A stretch of 64,000 nt of DNA from Ruegeria sp. HKCCSA071 (lineage in GTDB: Bacteria > Pseudomonadota > Alphaproteobacteria > Rhodobacterales > Rhodobacteraceae): NCBI RefSeq assembly GCF_017872555.1, contig NZ_JAEDOX010000002.1, positions 62,001 through 126,000 of the forward strand, in the 5' to 3' direction. This document shows, piece by piece, positions 10,052 to 18,240 of this stretch (its first letter is position 1; each line of letters opens with the position of its first letter). The notes below the pieces were generated by a model. It was not told the DNA's origin and ran no database searches. It saw only the letters and a program-made list of their open reading frames with translations. The position numbers and the translations under genes are program-made.

Positions 10052-10724
10052 AGCACGCCGGTCGGGTGTCCGGCTGGTTGTGCTGGGCATCGCGGCCATT
10101 GTCGTCATTCTGATCACCGCTGCCGTTTTCCTGTTCTGGACCTTGCCGGACGCAAATGCGTTCAACGCACGTGTCGAGCGGTTGTTTGTCGAGGCCGATC
10201 TGACGTCACAGACCGAGATTCGTCTGCTTGAAATTCTGGCCCAGTCTGGCACCGCCTTTGCCGACACCCTGTCCAGTTATCGGATGGTGATTTATGTGCT
10301 GCTGGTTTTTGCCAGCGCGATGATGATCTCGGCGTTGGTCTTTCTGGTGATGCTGGTCTTGTTGAACCGGCGCATCGCACAGATCGAACGTACCGGCATT
10401 CAGGTAACGTCGCTGCTGATCAGTCGCGAAGAAAACACTGTCTACCTTAACAACATGGATTTCAAGCTGACACCTGCCGCCATGGAAACCCTGTCGATTC
10501 TGGCGGAATCCCGGTTGGATGACGAGGTATTGTCCGGCGCTCAGATCGAGGCCATGATTTCCGGTCGCGATGCCGCCGATTGTGACGAAGCCGCTGGCGC
10601 AACACGGATCAAACGGTTGCGCGACGCGCTTGGCAACCAGATGGTCAGCGAATTGCTGGTCAAGAATATTGCCAAGAAGGGGTATATGCTGTCGATCGAG
10701 AAAGACGTCATTCAAATGGTCTGA
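10023..10724 (+). CDS. Membrane-anchored winged-helix protein
   Basis: The 233-residue protein has two transmembrane helices (about residues 16-40 and 87-115) flanking a roughly 46-residue periplasmic segment, and a cytoplasmic C-terminal domain (about 137-226). That domain reads like an OmpR/PhoB-type winged helix: FKLTPAAMETLSIL, then GATRIKRLRDALG, then VKNIAKKGYMLSI. The last two match the recognition helix and the wing, which commonly ends G-x-G-Y. ToxR and CadC are membrane-bound OmpR-type regulators, but their DNA-binding domain is N-terminal; here it is C-terminal. The ATG at 10023 has AGAGGAAAGG upstream. A direct DNA-binding role is inferred. Confidence 0.7.
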   Translation: MPDNSISVSEARRSGVRLVVLGIAAIVVILITAAVFLFWTLPDANAFNARVERLFVEADLTSQTEIRLLEILAQSGTAFADTLSSYRMVIYVLLVFASAMMISALVFLVMLVLLNRRIAQIERTGIQVTSLLISREENTVYLNNMDFKLTPAAMETLSILAESRLDDEVLSGAQIEAMISGRDAADCDEAAGATRIKRLRDALGNQMVSELLVKNIAKKGYMLSIEKDVIQMV

Positions 10725-10828
10725 CGTTTTGACGCGTCGCTCGCGCCCGGTAAAATCCCGTTGCGGCCTCTTGGAATGTCAGGTGGAAAGCCCCATTCTA
10801 AACAAACCCCAGGCAGAGGAGGTCGCTT

Positions 10829-12403
10829 ATGAACGTCCACGCCGCGCCGCAGATGAATGGATATGGAATCTCGGTTGAGCCGCTGGATGGCAGGATTGCC
10901 ATTTACCGGAACGACGTTCTTCTGGCTGAAAGCACAAACGCAAAGGTGATGTATGAAACGCGTTTGCCGCCAACGATTTACGTTCCCCGCGCAGATGTCT
11001 GTGTGGATCTGAGCGAAGAAACAGACCTGCAAACATTCTGCCCGTTCAAAGGCACCGCCACTTACCACGACATCAATCTGGCGTCTGAAAGCCTGGCCAA
11101 TTCTGTCTGGGCCTATGAAGAAGCGCTGCCCGAAAGTGCTGCCATTCAAGGCTGTATCGGGTTTGTGTCCGGCGCCTACACCCGTATTGATCTGGGCGAC
11201 AATCGCCTGCGCGAGCCGGACGACGGCAATATCAGCGGACCACTGATCGACTGGCTGATGCGCGGTGCTTCAGCCGCGACCACGCCCGAAAGCTTTACCA
11301 AGGCATTGGCCGCAAAGATGCTGGAGCACGGCATCGCCATCCAGCGGCTGAGCATTCTGGCCTGGTCCTTGCATCCCCTGATCGCGGGCAAACACTATAT
11401 CTGGGAAAAGGGTCAGGACGAGATACTGACCCGCGCCCCGACCTACGAAATCTATGATCACCCGGCTTTCATCAACAGCCCGTTGCGCCATGTCTCGAAC
11501 GGTTTGGGCGGTGTACGGCAAAGACTGAACGACGAAAACCCGCAAAACAGCTTCCCGATCATGGAGGAGTTACGGGCCAAAGGTGCCACCGACTATGTCG
11601 CGATGCCGTTGCCCTTCTCTGACGGGCGAACGAACGTTCTGACCCTGACATGTGACCATCCCAACGGGTTCACCACCGAGAATCTGGGCCTAGTGTTCGA
11701 ATGCTCCTCGGTGATCGCCCGCTTTTACGAAGTGTTCATGCAACGCGAGAATGCGCAGGTTTTGCTGGAAACATATGTTGGAAAACGCTCTGGCGCACGC
11801 GTATTGGGGGGCGAGATCCGGCGCGGTGACGGGGATGAAATCGACGCTGCAATCATGTTCTGTGACCTCCGCAACTCGACAAGCCTAGAAGAGAAACTGG
11901 GGCGGGGCGCATATATCAGTGTTTTGAATGAGTTCTTTGAAACCGTCTCGGGTATCGTTCACGAAAACGAAGGCGAAGTTCTGAAATTTATTGGTGACGC
12001 TGTTTTGGCAGTTTTCCCGGCAACCGATGAAAACGCCAGCGCGGCCCGGGCTAACGCCCAGCGCTCGGCAATCAAAATCGTCGAAACGTTGGGAGAATTG
12101 CGCAAAGCAGGTACCGACATACATTGCGACTGTTCGATTGGCGTGGCTTATGGGCGTGTCACATATGGCAATGTGGGCTCTCGTGAACGTCTTGATTTTA
12201 CGGTTATTGGACAAGCAGCTAACATTGCTGCGCGCTTGGGCGAATATGGGAAAACCGAAGGGCATCGCATAGTCGTATCCGAAGATATCGAGCCTGCCTG
12301 TTCTAACGCTATACCGTTAGGCGCGGTCAACCTGCACAACGTGTCTCGACCCGTTGTATGCTACGCTTTGCACACCACAACCGACGAGATTTTGAACGGT
12401 TAA
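10829..12403 (+). CDS. DUF427 domain - class III nucleotide cyclase fusion
   Basis: The 524-residue protein joins an N-terminal DUF427 domain (about residues 15-115) to a C-terminal class III cyclase domain (about 335-500). DUF427 signs include YETRLPPTIYVPRADV, the CPFKGTATYHDI motif and AWAYEEALPE-like text. The middle section (about 150-320) may be a GAF-like sensor. In the cyclase domain the metal aspartates appear in FCDLRNSTSLEE and KFIGDAVLAVF, and the transition-state pair in NIAARL, so catalysis is plausible. The start has GGAGG at good spacing. It has no transmembrane segment. It lies 104 bp after the membrane winged-helix gene on the same strand. Confidence 0.82.
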   Translation: MNVHAAPQMNGYGISVEPLDGRIAIYRNDVLLAESTNAKVMYETRLPPTIYVPRADVCVDLSEETDLQTFCPFKGTATYHDINLASESLANSVWAYEEALPESAAIQGCIGFVSGAYTRIDLGDNRLREPDDGNISGPLIDWLMRGASAATTPESFTKALAAKMLEHGIAIQRLSILAWSLHPLIAGKHYIWEKGQDEILTRAPTYEIYDHPAFINSPLRHVSNGLGGVRQRLNDENPQNSFPIMEELRAKGATDYVAMPLPFSDGRTNVLTLTCDHPNGFTTENLGLVFECSSVIARFYEVFMQRENAQVLLETYVGKRSGARVLGGEIRRGDGDEIDAAIMFCDLRNSTSLEEKLGRGAYISVLNEFFETVSGIVHENEGEVLKFIGDAVLAVFPATDENASAARANAQRSAIKIVETLGELRKAGTDIHCDCSIGVAYGRVTYGNVGSRERLDFTVIGQAANIAARLGEYGKTEGHRIVVSEDIEPACSNAIPLGAVNLHNVSRPVVCYALHTTTDEILNG

Positions 12404-12479
12404 CTTTTGGTTTATGCAGACCAAATGTGAGACCTAGGATACTAGATTGCGGCCCAGGCTTTTGCCCCGCGTCTTCTAA

Positions 12480-13274
12480 TCACACAGCCCCAAGCAAGAT
12501 TAAAGCGGTCTGCGCTGGCGATATCGTACTCTGAAGGCCCGCGATTTGACTTCTGGCCAGATAGGCGTCGGTCAGGTTCTCCACCGCCTTCTGGTCCGAA
12601 AACTGTGCCAAATCATCCGATCCGGTAAGGCGGAAAAGCCGACTTTTAAATTCGTCCAATTGTTTGTCGATATCTAGTTGGGCGAATGACTGCGGCAGCC
12701 CAAGCGCCGTTTCCATCATTTTGCGCAGTGGTGGCAATCCCATAAGATCGAACCATTTCGTGTCTGTACTGTTTCCACTTTTCGCCAGGTCAGACAGCTC
12801 GCGCTGGGCATAGAGCGAGATGCGCATCGTTTCATCCGACTGCCCGACCGCAATCTCAAACCGCGCAGACAGATTGGCCTGGGCTATCTTTTCCATATTG
12901 GTTACTAGCACCGTTTTTCGAACAGCCCCTGGCCCAAACCCGAAAGCATCTGAAAATTCCCGGTACCGTTTATCCGCCAAACGATTGGACAAAGCGTCCT
13001 CCGCCCGTGTTCCATCCTCCAGGATTTTCCGGATAAAGAACCGGTTATCCACATCCCCTTCCAGCCCAAAGGCACCCAAAGCGACCTGCAACAATCTGCG
13101 GTCCGAAACCAACTGTTCGGCGGTCTTCACTTTCCCGATGTTGTCCAGGAAATACCTTGTCTCCCTCTCATTCACTGCCGAAGACGAGAAACTTTGAAAC
13201 TGACCTTGATAAGTACGTTGCAGAAGCCGCCAGCCGACGATTCCGCCAGTCGGAATGACAGGTTGAAAGCTCAT
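12480..13274 (-). CDS. DUF1217 flagellar-locus protein
   Basis: The 264-residue protein belongs to the DUF1217 family, found in alphaproteobacterial flagellar clusters; its molecular role is not established. Text such as TRYFLDNIGKVKTAEQLVSDRRLLQVAL and the later RKILEDGTRAEDALSNRLADKRY is characteristic. It is mostly helical with no signal peptide. The start at MSFQPVIP overlaps the flbT stop in an ATGA arrangement, so translation is probably coupled. It is the last gene of the fliC-flaF-flbT group. Family members are probably secreted or structural flagellar factors, but that is inferred. Confidence 0.8.
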   Translation of the reverse strand: MSFQPVIPTGGIVGWRLLQRTYQGQFQSFSSSAVNERETRYFLDNIGKVKTAEQLVSDRRLLQVALGAFGLEGDVDNRFFIRKILEDGTRAEDALSNRLADKRYREFSDAFGFGPGAVRKTVLVTNMEKIAQANLSARFEIAVGQSDETMRISLYAQRELSDLAKSGNSTDTKWFDLMGLPPLRKMMETALGLPQSFAQLDIDKQLDEFKSRLFRLTGSDDLAQFSDQKAVENLTDAYLARSQIAGLQSTISPAQTALILLGAV

Positions 13275-13672
13275 TGCTGATAGGCCATCAACCGTTCTTC
13301 GCGCGGAAGAAGCGAGCGAAGTGATTTGAGGCATTTATAATATTGCTCGGCCACCAACGCATCTGTCACCTCGGACAATACACAGCGGCTGTCTGTATCT
13401 GTAAAAACCTGGCTCAGCTCTTCGACGCTGCGCAACAGATGTTGACGTGCCCGAGCCGGATCCATGTCTCCGGACAGAACAAGCTGTGCGGCATAGCAGA
13501 CACGGCGCACCGGAGTATTTACTTCATCCGGGTGTATCGCATCGCGCAGCCGCAGGACATTGGCCTGCGGCGTCATGATCGAAAACCGGCCACGGCGGTC
13601 GCCGTTTTCAATCACAACACCATTGATCAGCACCCTTTCCTTCGGGGCGAGTTTCAAAACCAGCCCGCTCAT
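13271..13672 (-). CDS. flbT: Flagellin regulator FlbT
   Basis: FlbT binds the flagellin mRNA leader and represses its translation until the hook is assembled (known from Caulobacter). The 133-residue protein starts MSGLVLKLAPKERVLINGVVIENGDRR, which is characteristic of the family. The later text TPVRRVCYAAQLVL and the helical C-terminus also fit. It sits directly after flaF with stop and start sharing a base, and is followed by an overlapping DUF1217 gene. The likely target is the long flagellin leader in this window. Confidence 0.93.
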   Translation of the reverse strand: MSGLVLKLAPKERVLINGVVIENGDRRGRFSIMTPQANVLRLRDAIHPDEVNTPVRRVCYAAQLVLSGDMDPARARQHLLRSVEELSQVFTDTDSRCVLSEVTDALVAEQYYKCLKSLRSLLPREERLMAYQQ

Positions 13673-14061
13673 CAGGTTGCCCTCATCTGGCGCAATCCGC
13701 GCAAAATCGCCGTGTTTATTTCAAGCAATGGTTCGATGGACGCGCCATCCGCCAAAATGCGGCTGCTGTGCAGTTCCGTAAACTCGGCAAGGAAAAAGAT
13801 CCTGGCGCGAATATCGTTTGGCAACGCGTTTACCGAATCCGCGACACCCGTCGCCAACACGCCCCATAACCGGCGGTTTTCGTGCACGGCCTGAACAAAC
13901 GCCGAGAAATCCGTTGCCTTGCGCGCTGTAGCCGCCTTGAGACGCCGTGTAATCCTGGAAATTGCCTCATATTCAGTGTCACGGGGCGTTCGCGTCGGCG
14001 CGGCGGATTGCGCATAGGTGTATTGAGCGAGGGTTTGCGGGGTCACTTGAAATCCTTCCAA
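13672..14061 (-). CDS. flaF: Flagellin biosynthesis regulator FlaF
   Basis: FlaF acts opposite to FlbT in alphaproteobacteria and is needed for flagellin production or secretion. The 129-residue protein carries the family pattern: YAQSAAPTRTPRDTEYEAISRITRRL near the N-terminus, then an NRRLWGVLATGVAD segment and RARIFFLAEFTELHS. It lies about 60 bp after the flagellin gene, separated by a strong hairpin. Its stop shares a base with the flbT start. Confidence 0.93.
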   Translation of the reverse strand: MEGFQVTPQTLAQYTYAQSAAPTRTPRDTEYEAISRITRRLKAATARKATDFSAFVQAVHENRRLWGVLATGVADSVNALPNDIRARIFFLAEFTELHSSRILADGASIEPLLEINTAILRGLRQMRAT

Positions 14062-14085
14062 AAAGCCGTCGTCAGGTGGTCACGA

Positions 14086-14110
14086 CCGGGGCGCAAAAAC
14101 CGCGCCCCGG
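14086..14110 (-). terminator. Intercistronic hairpin between flagellin and flaF
   Basis: CCGGGGCGC and GCGCCCCGG form a perfect 9-bp stem with a 7-nt loop just after the flagellin stop. No T-run follows on the minus strand. It may stabilise the abundant flagellin mRNA or attenuate read-through into flaF. Confidence 0.55.
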
Positions 14111-14123
14111 ACCGCGTTGCGTA

Positions 14124-15335
14124 TTAGCGGAACAGCGACAGGATCGACTGCGGGGCCTGGTTGGCGATCGAAAGCGATTGTGTTGCCAGCTGCTGCTGCA
14201 CTTGCAGAGCCTGCAAACGCGCCGAGGTTTCTTCCATGTCAGCGTCGACCAGCGCGCCGATACCGGATTTGAACGAGTCAGAGAGATTCGAAATGAACTC
14301 TTTCTGGGTCTCGATCCGACCCTGTGCCGAGCCAAAGGCCGCCGAAGCATCAATCGACGTGTCGATCAGCGATTCGACAGCCGCCAGCGCAGCGGTTGCC
14401 CCCGCACCGGTCGACACATCAATACCTGCCAGCGCACCCAGACCACCGGCACCCGCATTCACGAACTGAGCCGAGAACGAGATGTCAGATCCTGTGCCGT
14501 TTGTAACCGACAGCGTACCCGCAGTGCCGGAGTCGTAATCGACGGTCAGACCGGTAATTCCAAGCTCTTCGATCTTCGATTTCAACCCGACAGCAACAAG
14601 GTCACCGGTCGTTGTCGCGGCAGCGTCTTCCGCGGAAACGGTATAGGACACAACCTGATCGTTAATGGCGACGACAACCTTGTCTCCGGCCGCGAAAGCG
14701 CCACTGGATTCATCGGTAACCAACGCCGTTGCGGCCGTTGCACCATTGTCAATGGTTGCCCCCACGCGGTCATTGCCGGTCGATGCGCCGGTAGAGCCAT
14801 CGAAAACCTGTTTGGTGACATATCCACCGGTCGACAGGTTCTGCCCCGAGACCGAGATTGACGACGCAGTCACCGCCCCGGTGTTGTCACGATCCAGCGA
14901 CGCGAGGATCGATGCAGAGCCGGTCGAGCCGTCGACAAGGTTCAGACCGTTGAACTGGGCTGCGCTGACAACCGATGCGATCTGATCCTTCAGTGCGGTC
15001 ACATCGTCATTGATCTTACCGCGGTCAACGTTGTCTTCCTGCGCCGCGACGATCTTGCTTTTCATCTGAGTCAACAGGTCGGTGACTGTTTCAGACGCAT
15101 TTCGCGCAACCGCAACAGTCGATTCGCCCAGCGCGAGGCTGTCTTTGATCGCGTTGAAGCCCTTGACGTCGGATTCCATCACCTTCGAGATCGCCCAAAC
15201 CGCCGAGTTGTCCTTGGCAGTCGCGACGTCCTTGCCGGTCGAAATCGCGTTCTGGGTCATTGCCAGGTTCTTGTTGACCGACTTGAGAGTTTGCAGCGCA
15301 ACCATCGCGCCATTGTTTGTCAGAATGCTGGACAT
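14124..15335 (-). CDS. fliC: Flagellin
   Basis: This is the flagellar filament subunit, 403 residues. The N-terminal D0/D1 region (MSSILTNNGAMVALQTLKSVNKNL, then AISTGKDVATAKDNSA) and the C-terminal region (QGRIETQKEFISNL and a tail ending LSLFR) are the conserved halves of the filament core. The middle section is variable and rich in Ala, Ser, Thr and Asp. I placed the start at MSSILTNN because it is the family N-terminus and AAGGAAAAGG precedes it; the earlier in-frame ATG adds only nine basic residues. The upstream intergenic region is about 210 bp and holds a near-CtrA motif and an inverted repeat. It is probably regulated by FlbT and FlaF. Confidence 0.95.
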   Translation of the reverse strand: MSSILTNNGAMVALQTLKSVNKNLAMTQNAISTGKDVATAKDNSAVWAISKVMESDVKGFNAIKDSLALGESTVAVARNASETVTDLLTQMKSKIVAAQEDNVDRGKINDDVTALKDQIASVVSAAQFNGLNLVDGSTGSASILASLDRDNTGAVTASSISVSGQNLSTGGYVTKQVFDGSTGASTGNDRVGATIDNGATAATALVTDESSGAFAAGDKVVVAINDQVVSYTVSAEDAAATTTGDLVAVGLKSKIEELGITGLTVDYDSGTAGTLSVTNGTGSDISFSAQFVNAGAGGLGALAGIDVSTGAGATAALAAVESLIDTSIDASAAFGSAQGRIETQKEFISNLSDSFKSGIGALVDADMEETSARLQALQVQQQLATQSLSIANQAPQSILSLFR

Positions 15336-15448
15336 TGCCTTTTCCTTTTGCCTTCGGGCCATTTTCGCCCATGTTCACCCCGCTGTATCTGCGGGCATTG
15401 GTGTCTTTCTGACTTGTGCGACGCGCCGCGTGGCTGTTCGCGCCACCT

Positions 15449-15463
15449 GATGTTTTCAGGTGC
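15449..15463. repeat. Small inverted repeat in the flagellin leader region
   Basis: ACCTG and CAGGT arms with a short spacer lie about 115 bp upstream of the flagellin start. If transcribed, this would be a leader hairpin and a possible FlbT contact. Evidence is only the symmetry and position. Confidence 0.25.
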
Positions 15464-15544
15464 AGCATCACTTTTGAGCCCGATCCCCTAACGGAGTGCT
15501 AAAACGCCCGGACCAGAAGTTTCAAATTTGAGTTAAACCCAGGC

Positions 15545-15904
15545 CTATGCGCGTTTTTCCAGCTTTGGCGTGTTACGAACGGGAAACTCACTTCGTTGCC
15601 CATCAGCGCCGTAAGTACTGAATTCCTGCCGAACCCGCCGCAGTTCAGCCATGCGGCTGGCGACGGCCCGAATCCCCTCGGCGGCACTGTTCAGCAATGC
15701 CTGGTTGCGTTCGACTTTCTGCTGCACTCGAACCAATGCATCACTGTCAAGCACCTGAAGGTCGTTGATCGCGCCGATCAGTTTTTCTTTTTCCGGCACC
15801 ATATGCGTCAGACGATCCAGATCACCCTGGACAAGCGCGGCACGCTCCAGATCCAAAACTTCTTCCAGAGATTTGATCAGTGCCATGTCGACCTCAGACG
15901 TCAT
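15545..15904 (-). CDS. FlgN-like flagellar chaperone
   Basis: The 119-residue protein is almost wholly helical, with a coiled-coil look: SLEEVLDLERAALVQGDLDRL, then EKEKLIGAINDL and later heptad-like stretches. This matches FlgN-type chaperones, which keep the hook-filament junction proteins soluble before export. Sequence conservation in the family is low, so the call leans on composition and flagellar context. The start at 15904 overlaps the upstream gene by 11 bp and has GGAG at good spacing. A second start (MALIKSL, 15886) with GAGGT upstream is equally possible. Confidence 0.65.
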   Translation of the reverse strand: MTSEVDMALIKSLEEVLDLERAALVQGDLDRLTHMVPEKEKLIGAINDLQVLDSDALVRVQQKVERNQALLNSAAEGIRAVASRMAELRRVRQEFSTYGADGQRSEFPVRNTPKLEKRA

Positions 15905-16169
15905 CGGTTTTCTCCATCAGTGATTTCAGCAGAATTTCTGATAAACCCACCCCGCCAGCCCGGGCCAGTTCGCGTGCCTGATGCTGAACAAGAAACGAAG
16001 AGAACTGGTCTTCACCGACCCCTCCTCCAAAGGACTGGCGCGTCTTGCCCAATCCGGCCGACTTCATCATTTCGCTCAGGAATGCGGCCTCCAACTCGAT
16101 GGCCGCGTCTTTCAGTCGGATCTGGGCCAAGGGCGTTTGAGCCACCTGGGGAATTGCTGAGACCTGCAT
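15894..16169 (-). CDS. Rod-binding protein (FlgJ N-terminal-like)
   Basis: The 91-residue protein matches the rod-binding domain found at the N-terminus of FlgJ, which caps the growing flagellar rod. Signature text includes AAIELEAAFLSEMMKSAGLG and the segment FGGGVGEDQFSSFLVQ, followed by AGGVGLSEIL. It lacks the peptidoglycan hydrolase domain of enterobacterial FlgJ, as is common in alphaproteobacteria. It is the first gene of a short minus-strand unit with the FlgN-like gene and is divergent from fliK. Confidence 0.85.
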   Translation of the reverse strand: MQVSAIPQVAQTPLAQIRLKDAAIELEAAFLSEMMKSAGLGKTRQSFGGGVGEDQFSSFLVQHQARELARAGGVGLSEILLKSLMEKTDDV

Positions 16170-16218
16170 GGTTTTCTCCGAAAATGCTTCGAACTTTCTC
16201 GATCAAAGGTGAAAGCAG

Positions 16219-16234
16219 TTAAAATAAACGTAAC
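16219..16234. promoter_or_regulatory. CtrA-like box between divergent flagellar genes
   Basis: TTAA, seven bases, then GTAAC. The CtrA consensus is TTAA-N7-TTAAC, so one base differs. It lies in the 110-bp gap between the rod-binding gene and fliK. CtrA controls flagellar genes in many alphaproteobacteria. Binding here is inferred. Confidence 0.35.
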
Positions 16235-16279
16235 TTCCTGCGGGCAGAGTTCTGATCACTCACACGGAGCCAGAGCAAA

Positions 16280-17524
16280 ATGCCCAATCCACTAACGCTG
16301 GCGGCCGCAGCGCCAACAGCAATTGCGAGACCCAATTCGTCCGCCAAAGAACCGGGTCGTGCTGCCGGGGCGAGCAGTTTCGAGGACATCCTTGAACAGG
16401 GAAACGAAACTAGTCCCGCCACTGACAGCACGCTTTTGGATGCTTCTATCGAAACAACCGACGAAACTGCCGAGATTGAGGTTGAGGCCGTTCTGCCAAA
16501 CACGGATGAAGCATCTGTCGAGGCGATTTCACCTTGGGCACCAGAGTTGGCAGATAATATTTCACCGCAGGCCGAAATGGCCGGGACATATGAAACGCCT
16601 GGGGCGGATTCTGTGCGTCCCGCGCCGTTTTTTCCCGCCGCAGCGGACATCCCTGCGACAGGCGCGACAGAACCGGAACAAACCGTTGCGTCAACGGGTT
16701 TGCCCCGTCAGACCGACATTCTACCCTTTGTGCCTAGGCAACCAACCGAAGGGCAGGTTCACGCCGCTTCGACCCAAGTCGTGCCAGCCCAAAAACCTAC
16801 AGAGGCTTTGCCTGTGCTAGGCCAGCCAACCCGATCAAAGGACCAGACAGCCGGGTTGAAAGCCGAACCCCTCGTTGAAAGCACAAAGGTGGCGCCCGAG
16901 ACAGCGGAAGTCGCTGCCACGCCCAATCCGACAAGTCCAAACCGCGCAACACCCGTTGCACAGCTTCAACTGATCCTCAACTCAATCGAAACGGAACAGG
17001 TGGCACCGGCACAGGAGGTTGACGCAGGGCCCATCGCCTTAGACGAACCCGTTCAGCAAGCCCCCCGCGAGGTGGCACAACACACGGCGATGCCCTCTCC
17101 GTCCGCCCGTGCTGAAATTGCCCGTGCTATAGCCGGGCAATTGGCGGCAACGATTCAGGCCCAACCAGGAACCGGTATCATGGAAATCTCGCTTAGCCCC
17201 GAAGAATTGGGGCGCGTATCCATTGTCCTGAACGGTCGGGATGACGGGCTGCAGATGACAATCGCCACCGAACGCCCGGACACGATGGAGCTTATGCGCC
17301 GCCACCTGTCCGTTCTTACGGAAGAGTTTCAAAAACTGGGCTATGGAAACCTGAACATTAATCTGGGGACTCCGTCGGATTCAGGTGCACGGGATCAGTG
17401 GGCAGATGAATTCGATGCTCAGGCCGCACCGGAATCCGAACCGGTTCAGAACGTACACCTCGCGCAAGCCGAGCCGCATCCACAAACTCTTGCCCCGGTC
17501 AGGGGCATCGATATGAGATATTGA
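16280..17524 (+). CDS. fliK: Flagellar hook-length control protein FliK
   Basis: FliK measures hook length and switches the export apparatus to filament substrates. The 414-residue protein has a long low-complexity region rich in Pro, Ala, Glu and Thr (about residues 20-270). The conserved C-terminal Flg_hook domain (about 285-370) contains GIMEISLSPEELGRVSIVL and later MRRHLSVLTEEFQKLGY. The variable N-terminal ruler is normal for the family. It is followed three bases later by flgD. Confidence 0.93.
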   Translation: MPNPLTLAAAAPTAIARPNSSAKEPGRAAGASSFEDILEQGNETSPATDSTLLDASIETTDETAEIEVEAVLPNTDEASVEAISPWAPELADNISPQAEMAGTYETPGADSVRPAPFFPAAADIPATGATEPEQTVASTGLPRQTDILPFVPRQPTEGQVHAASTQVVPAQKPTEALPVLGQPTRSKDQTAGLKAEPLVESTKVAPETAEVAATPNPTSPNRATPVAQLQLILNSIETEQVAPAQEVDAGPIALDEPVQQAPREVAQHTAMPSPSARAEIARAIAGQLAATIQAQPGTGIMEISLSPEELGRVSIVLNGRDDGLQMTIATERPDTMELMRRHLSVLTEEFQKLGYGNLNINLGTPSDSGARDQWADEFDAQAAPESEPVQNVHLAQAEPHPQTLAPVRGIDMRY

Positions 17525-17527
17525 AAG

Positions 17528-18190
17528 ATGATCACACCCGTCACTGCCACACGGGCTGCCACCTCTCAGCAAACTGCCGGTCCGTCCCGGAGTTCTGCGA
17601 TCACCTCGGATTTCGAAACGTTTCTGCTGATGCTGACCGCGCAAGCCCAGAATCAGGACCCGCTGGAGCCGATGGATTCAACCGAATACGCATCGCAACT
17701 TGCGCAGTTTTCGATGGTTGAGCAACAGGTTCAAACCAATGACCTGCTTTCCGCCCTGACCAGCACTCTTGGCAGTGTCAATCTGAACGACCTTGCAAGC
17801 TGGGTCGGAATGGAGGTCCGATCTGCATCGGGGTTCCACTTCAACGGCCAGCCGGTAACCCTGTTCTCGCACGCGGACCCTGACGCGGACGCAACCAAAC
17901 TGGTGATCCGTGATCATGAAGGCACAATCGTCGACACGGTTTCCGTTCCCACAACAGCGACAGAGTTTGATTGGGCAGGTGTAAGTTCCTCAGGCGATCC
18001 GTTTGCTGCTGGCAACTACACAGCGACGTTGGAAAGCTACAAGAATGACCGGCTGATTTCCGAGAAACCCGTCGCTGCCTATAACCGCGTCGTCGAAGCG
18101 CAAGTGGGAGAGGATGCTGTTCTGCTGACCCTGCAGGGTGGCCAGGTAATTCCCGCAGATCTGGTCACTGCGGTTCGAACGGGCGCTTGA
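17528..18190 (+). CDS. flgD: Flagellar hook assembly protein FlgD
   Basis: FlgD is the hook cap that guides FlgE polymerisation. The 220-residue protein shows the conserved N-terminal motif FLLMLTAQAQNQDPLEPMDSTE, then QLAQFSMVEQQVQTN. The C-terminal part (about residues 90-215) looks like the Ig/tudor-like cap domain. It starts three bases after fliK, so the two form an operon. The next gene is not flagellar. Confidence 0.95.
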   Translation: MITPVTATRAATSQQTAGPSRSSAITSDFETFLLMLTAQAQNQDPLEPMDSTEYASQLAQFSMVEQQVQTNDLLSALTSTLGSVNLNDLASWVGMEVRSASGFHFNGQPVTLFSHADPDADATKLVIRDHEGTIVDTVSVPTTATEFDWAGVSSSGDPFAAGNYTATLESYKNDRLISEKPVAAYNRVVEAQVGEDAVLLTLQGGQVIPADLVTAVRTGA

Positions 18191-18240
18191 TCTGTCGGGC
18201 AGGACGAGCCAAAGGTTGGCAACTCGACTCGCCAGAAGAA

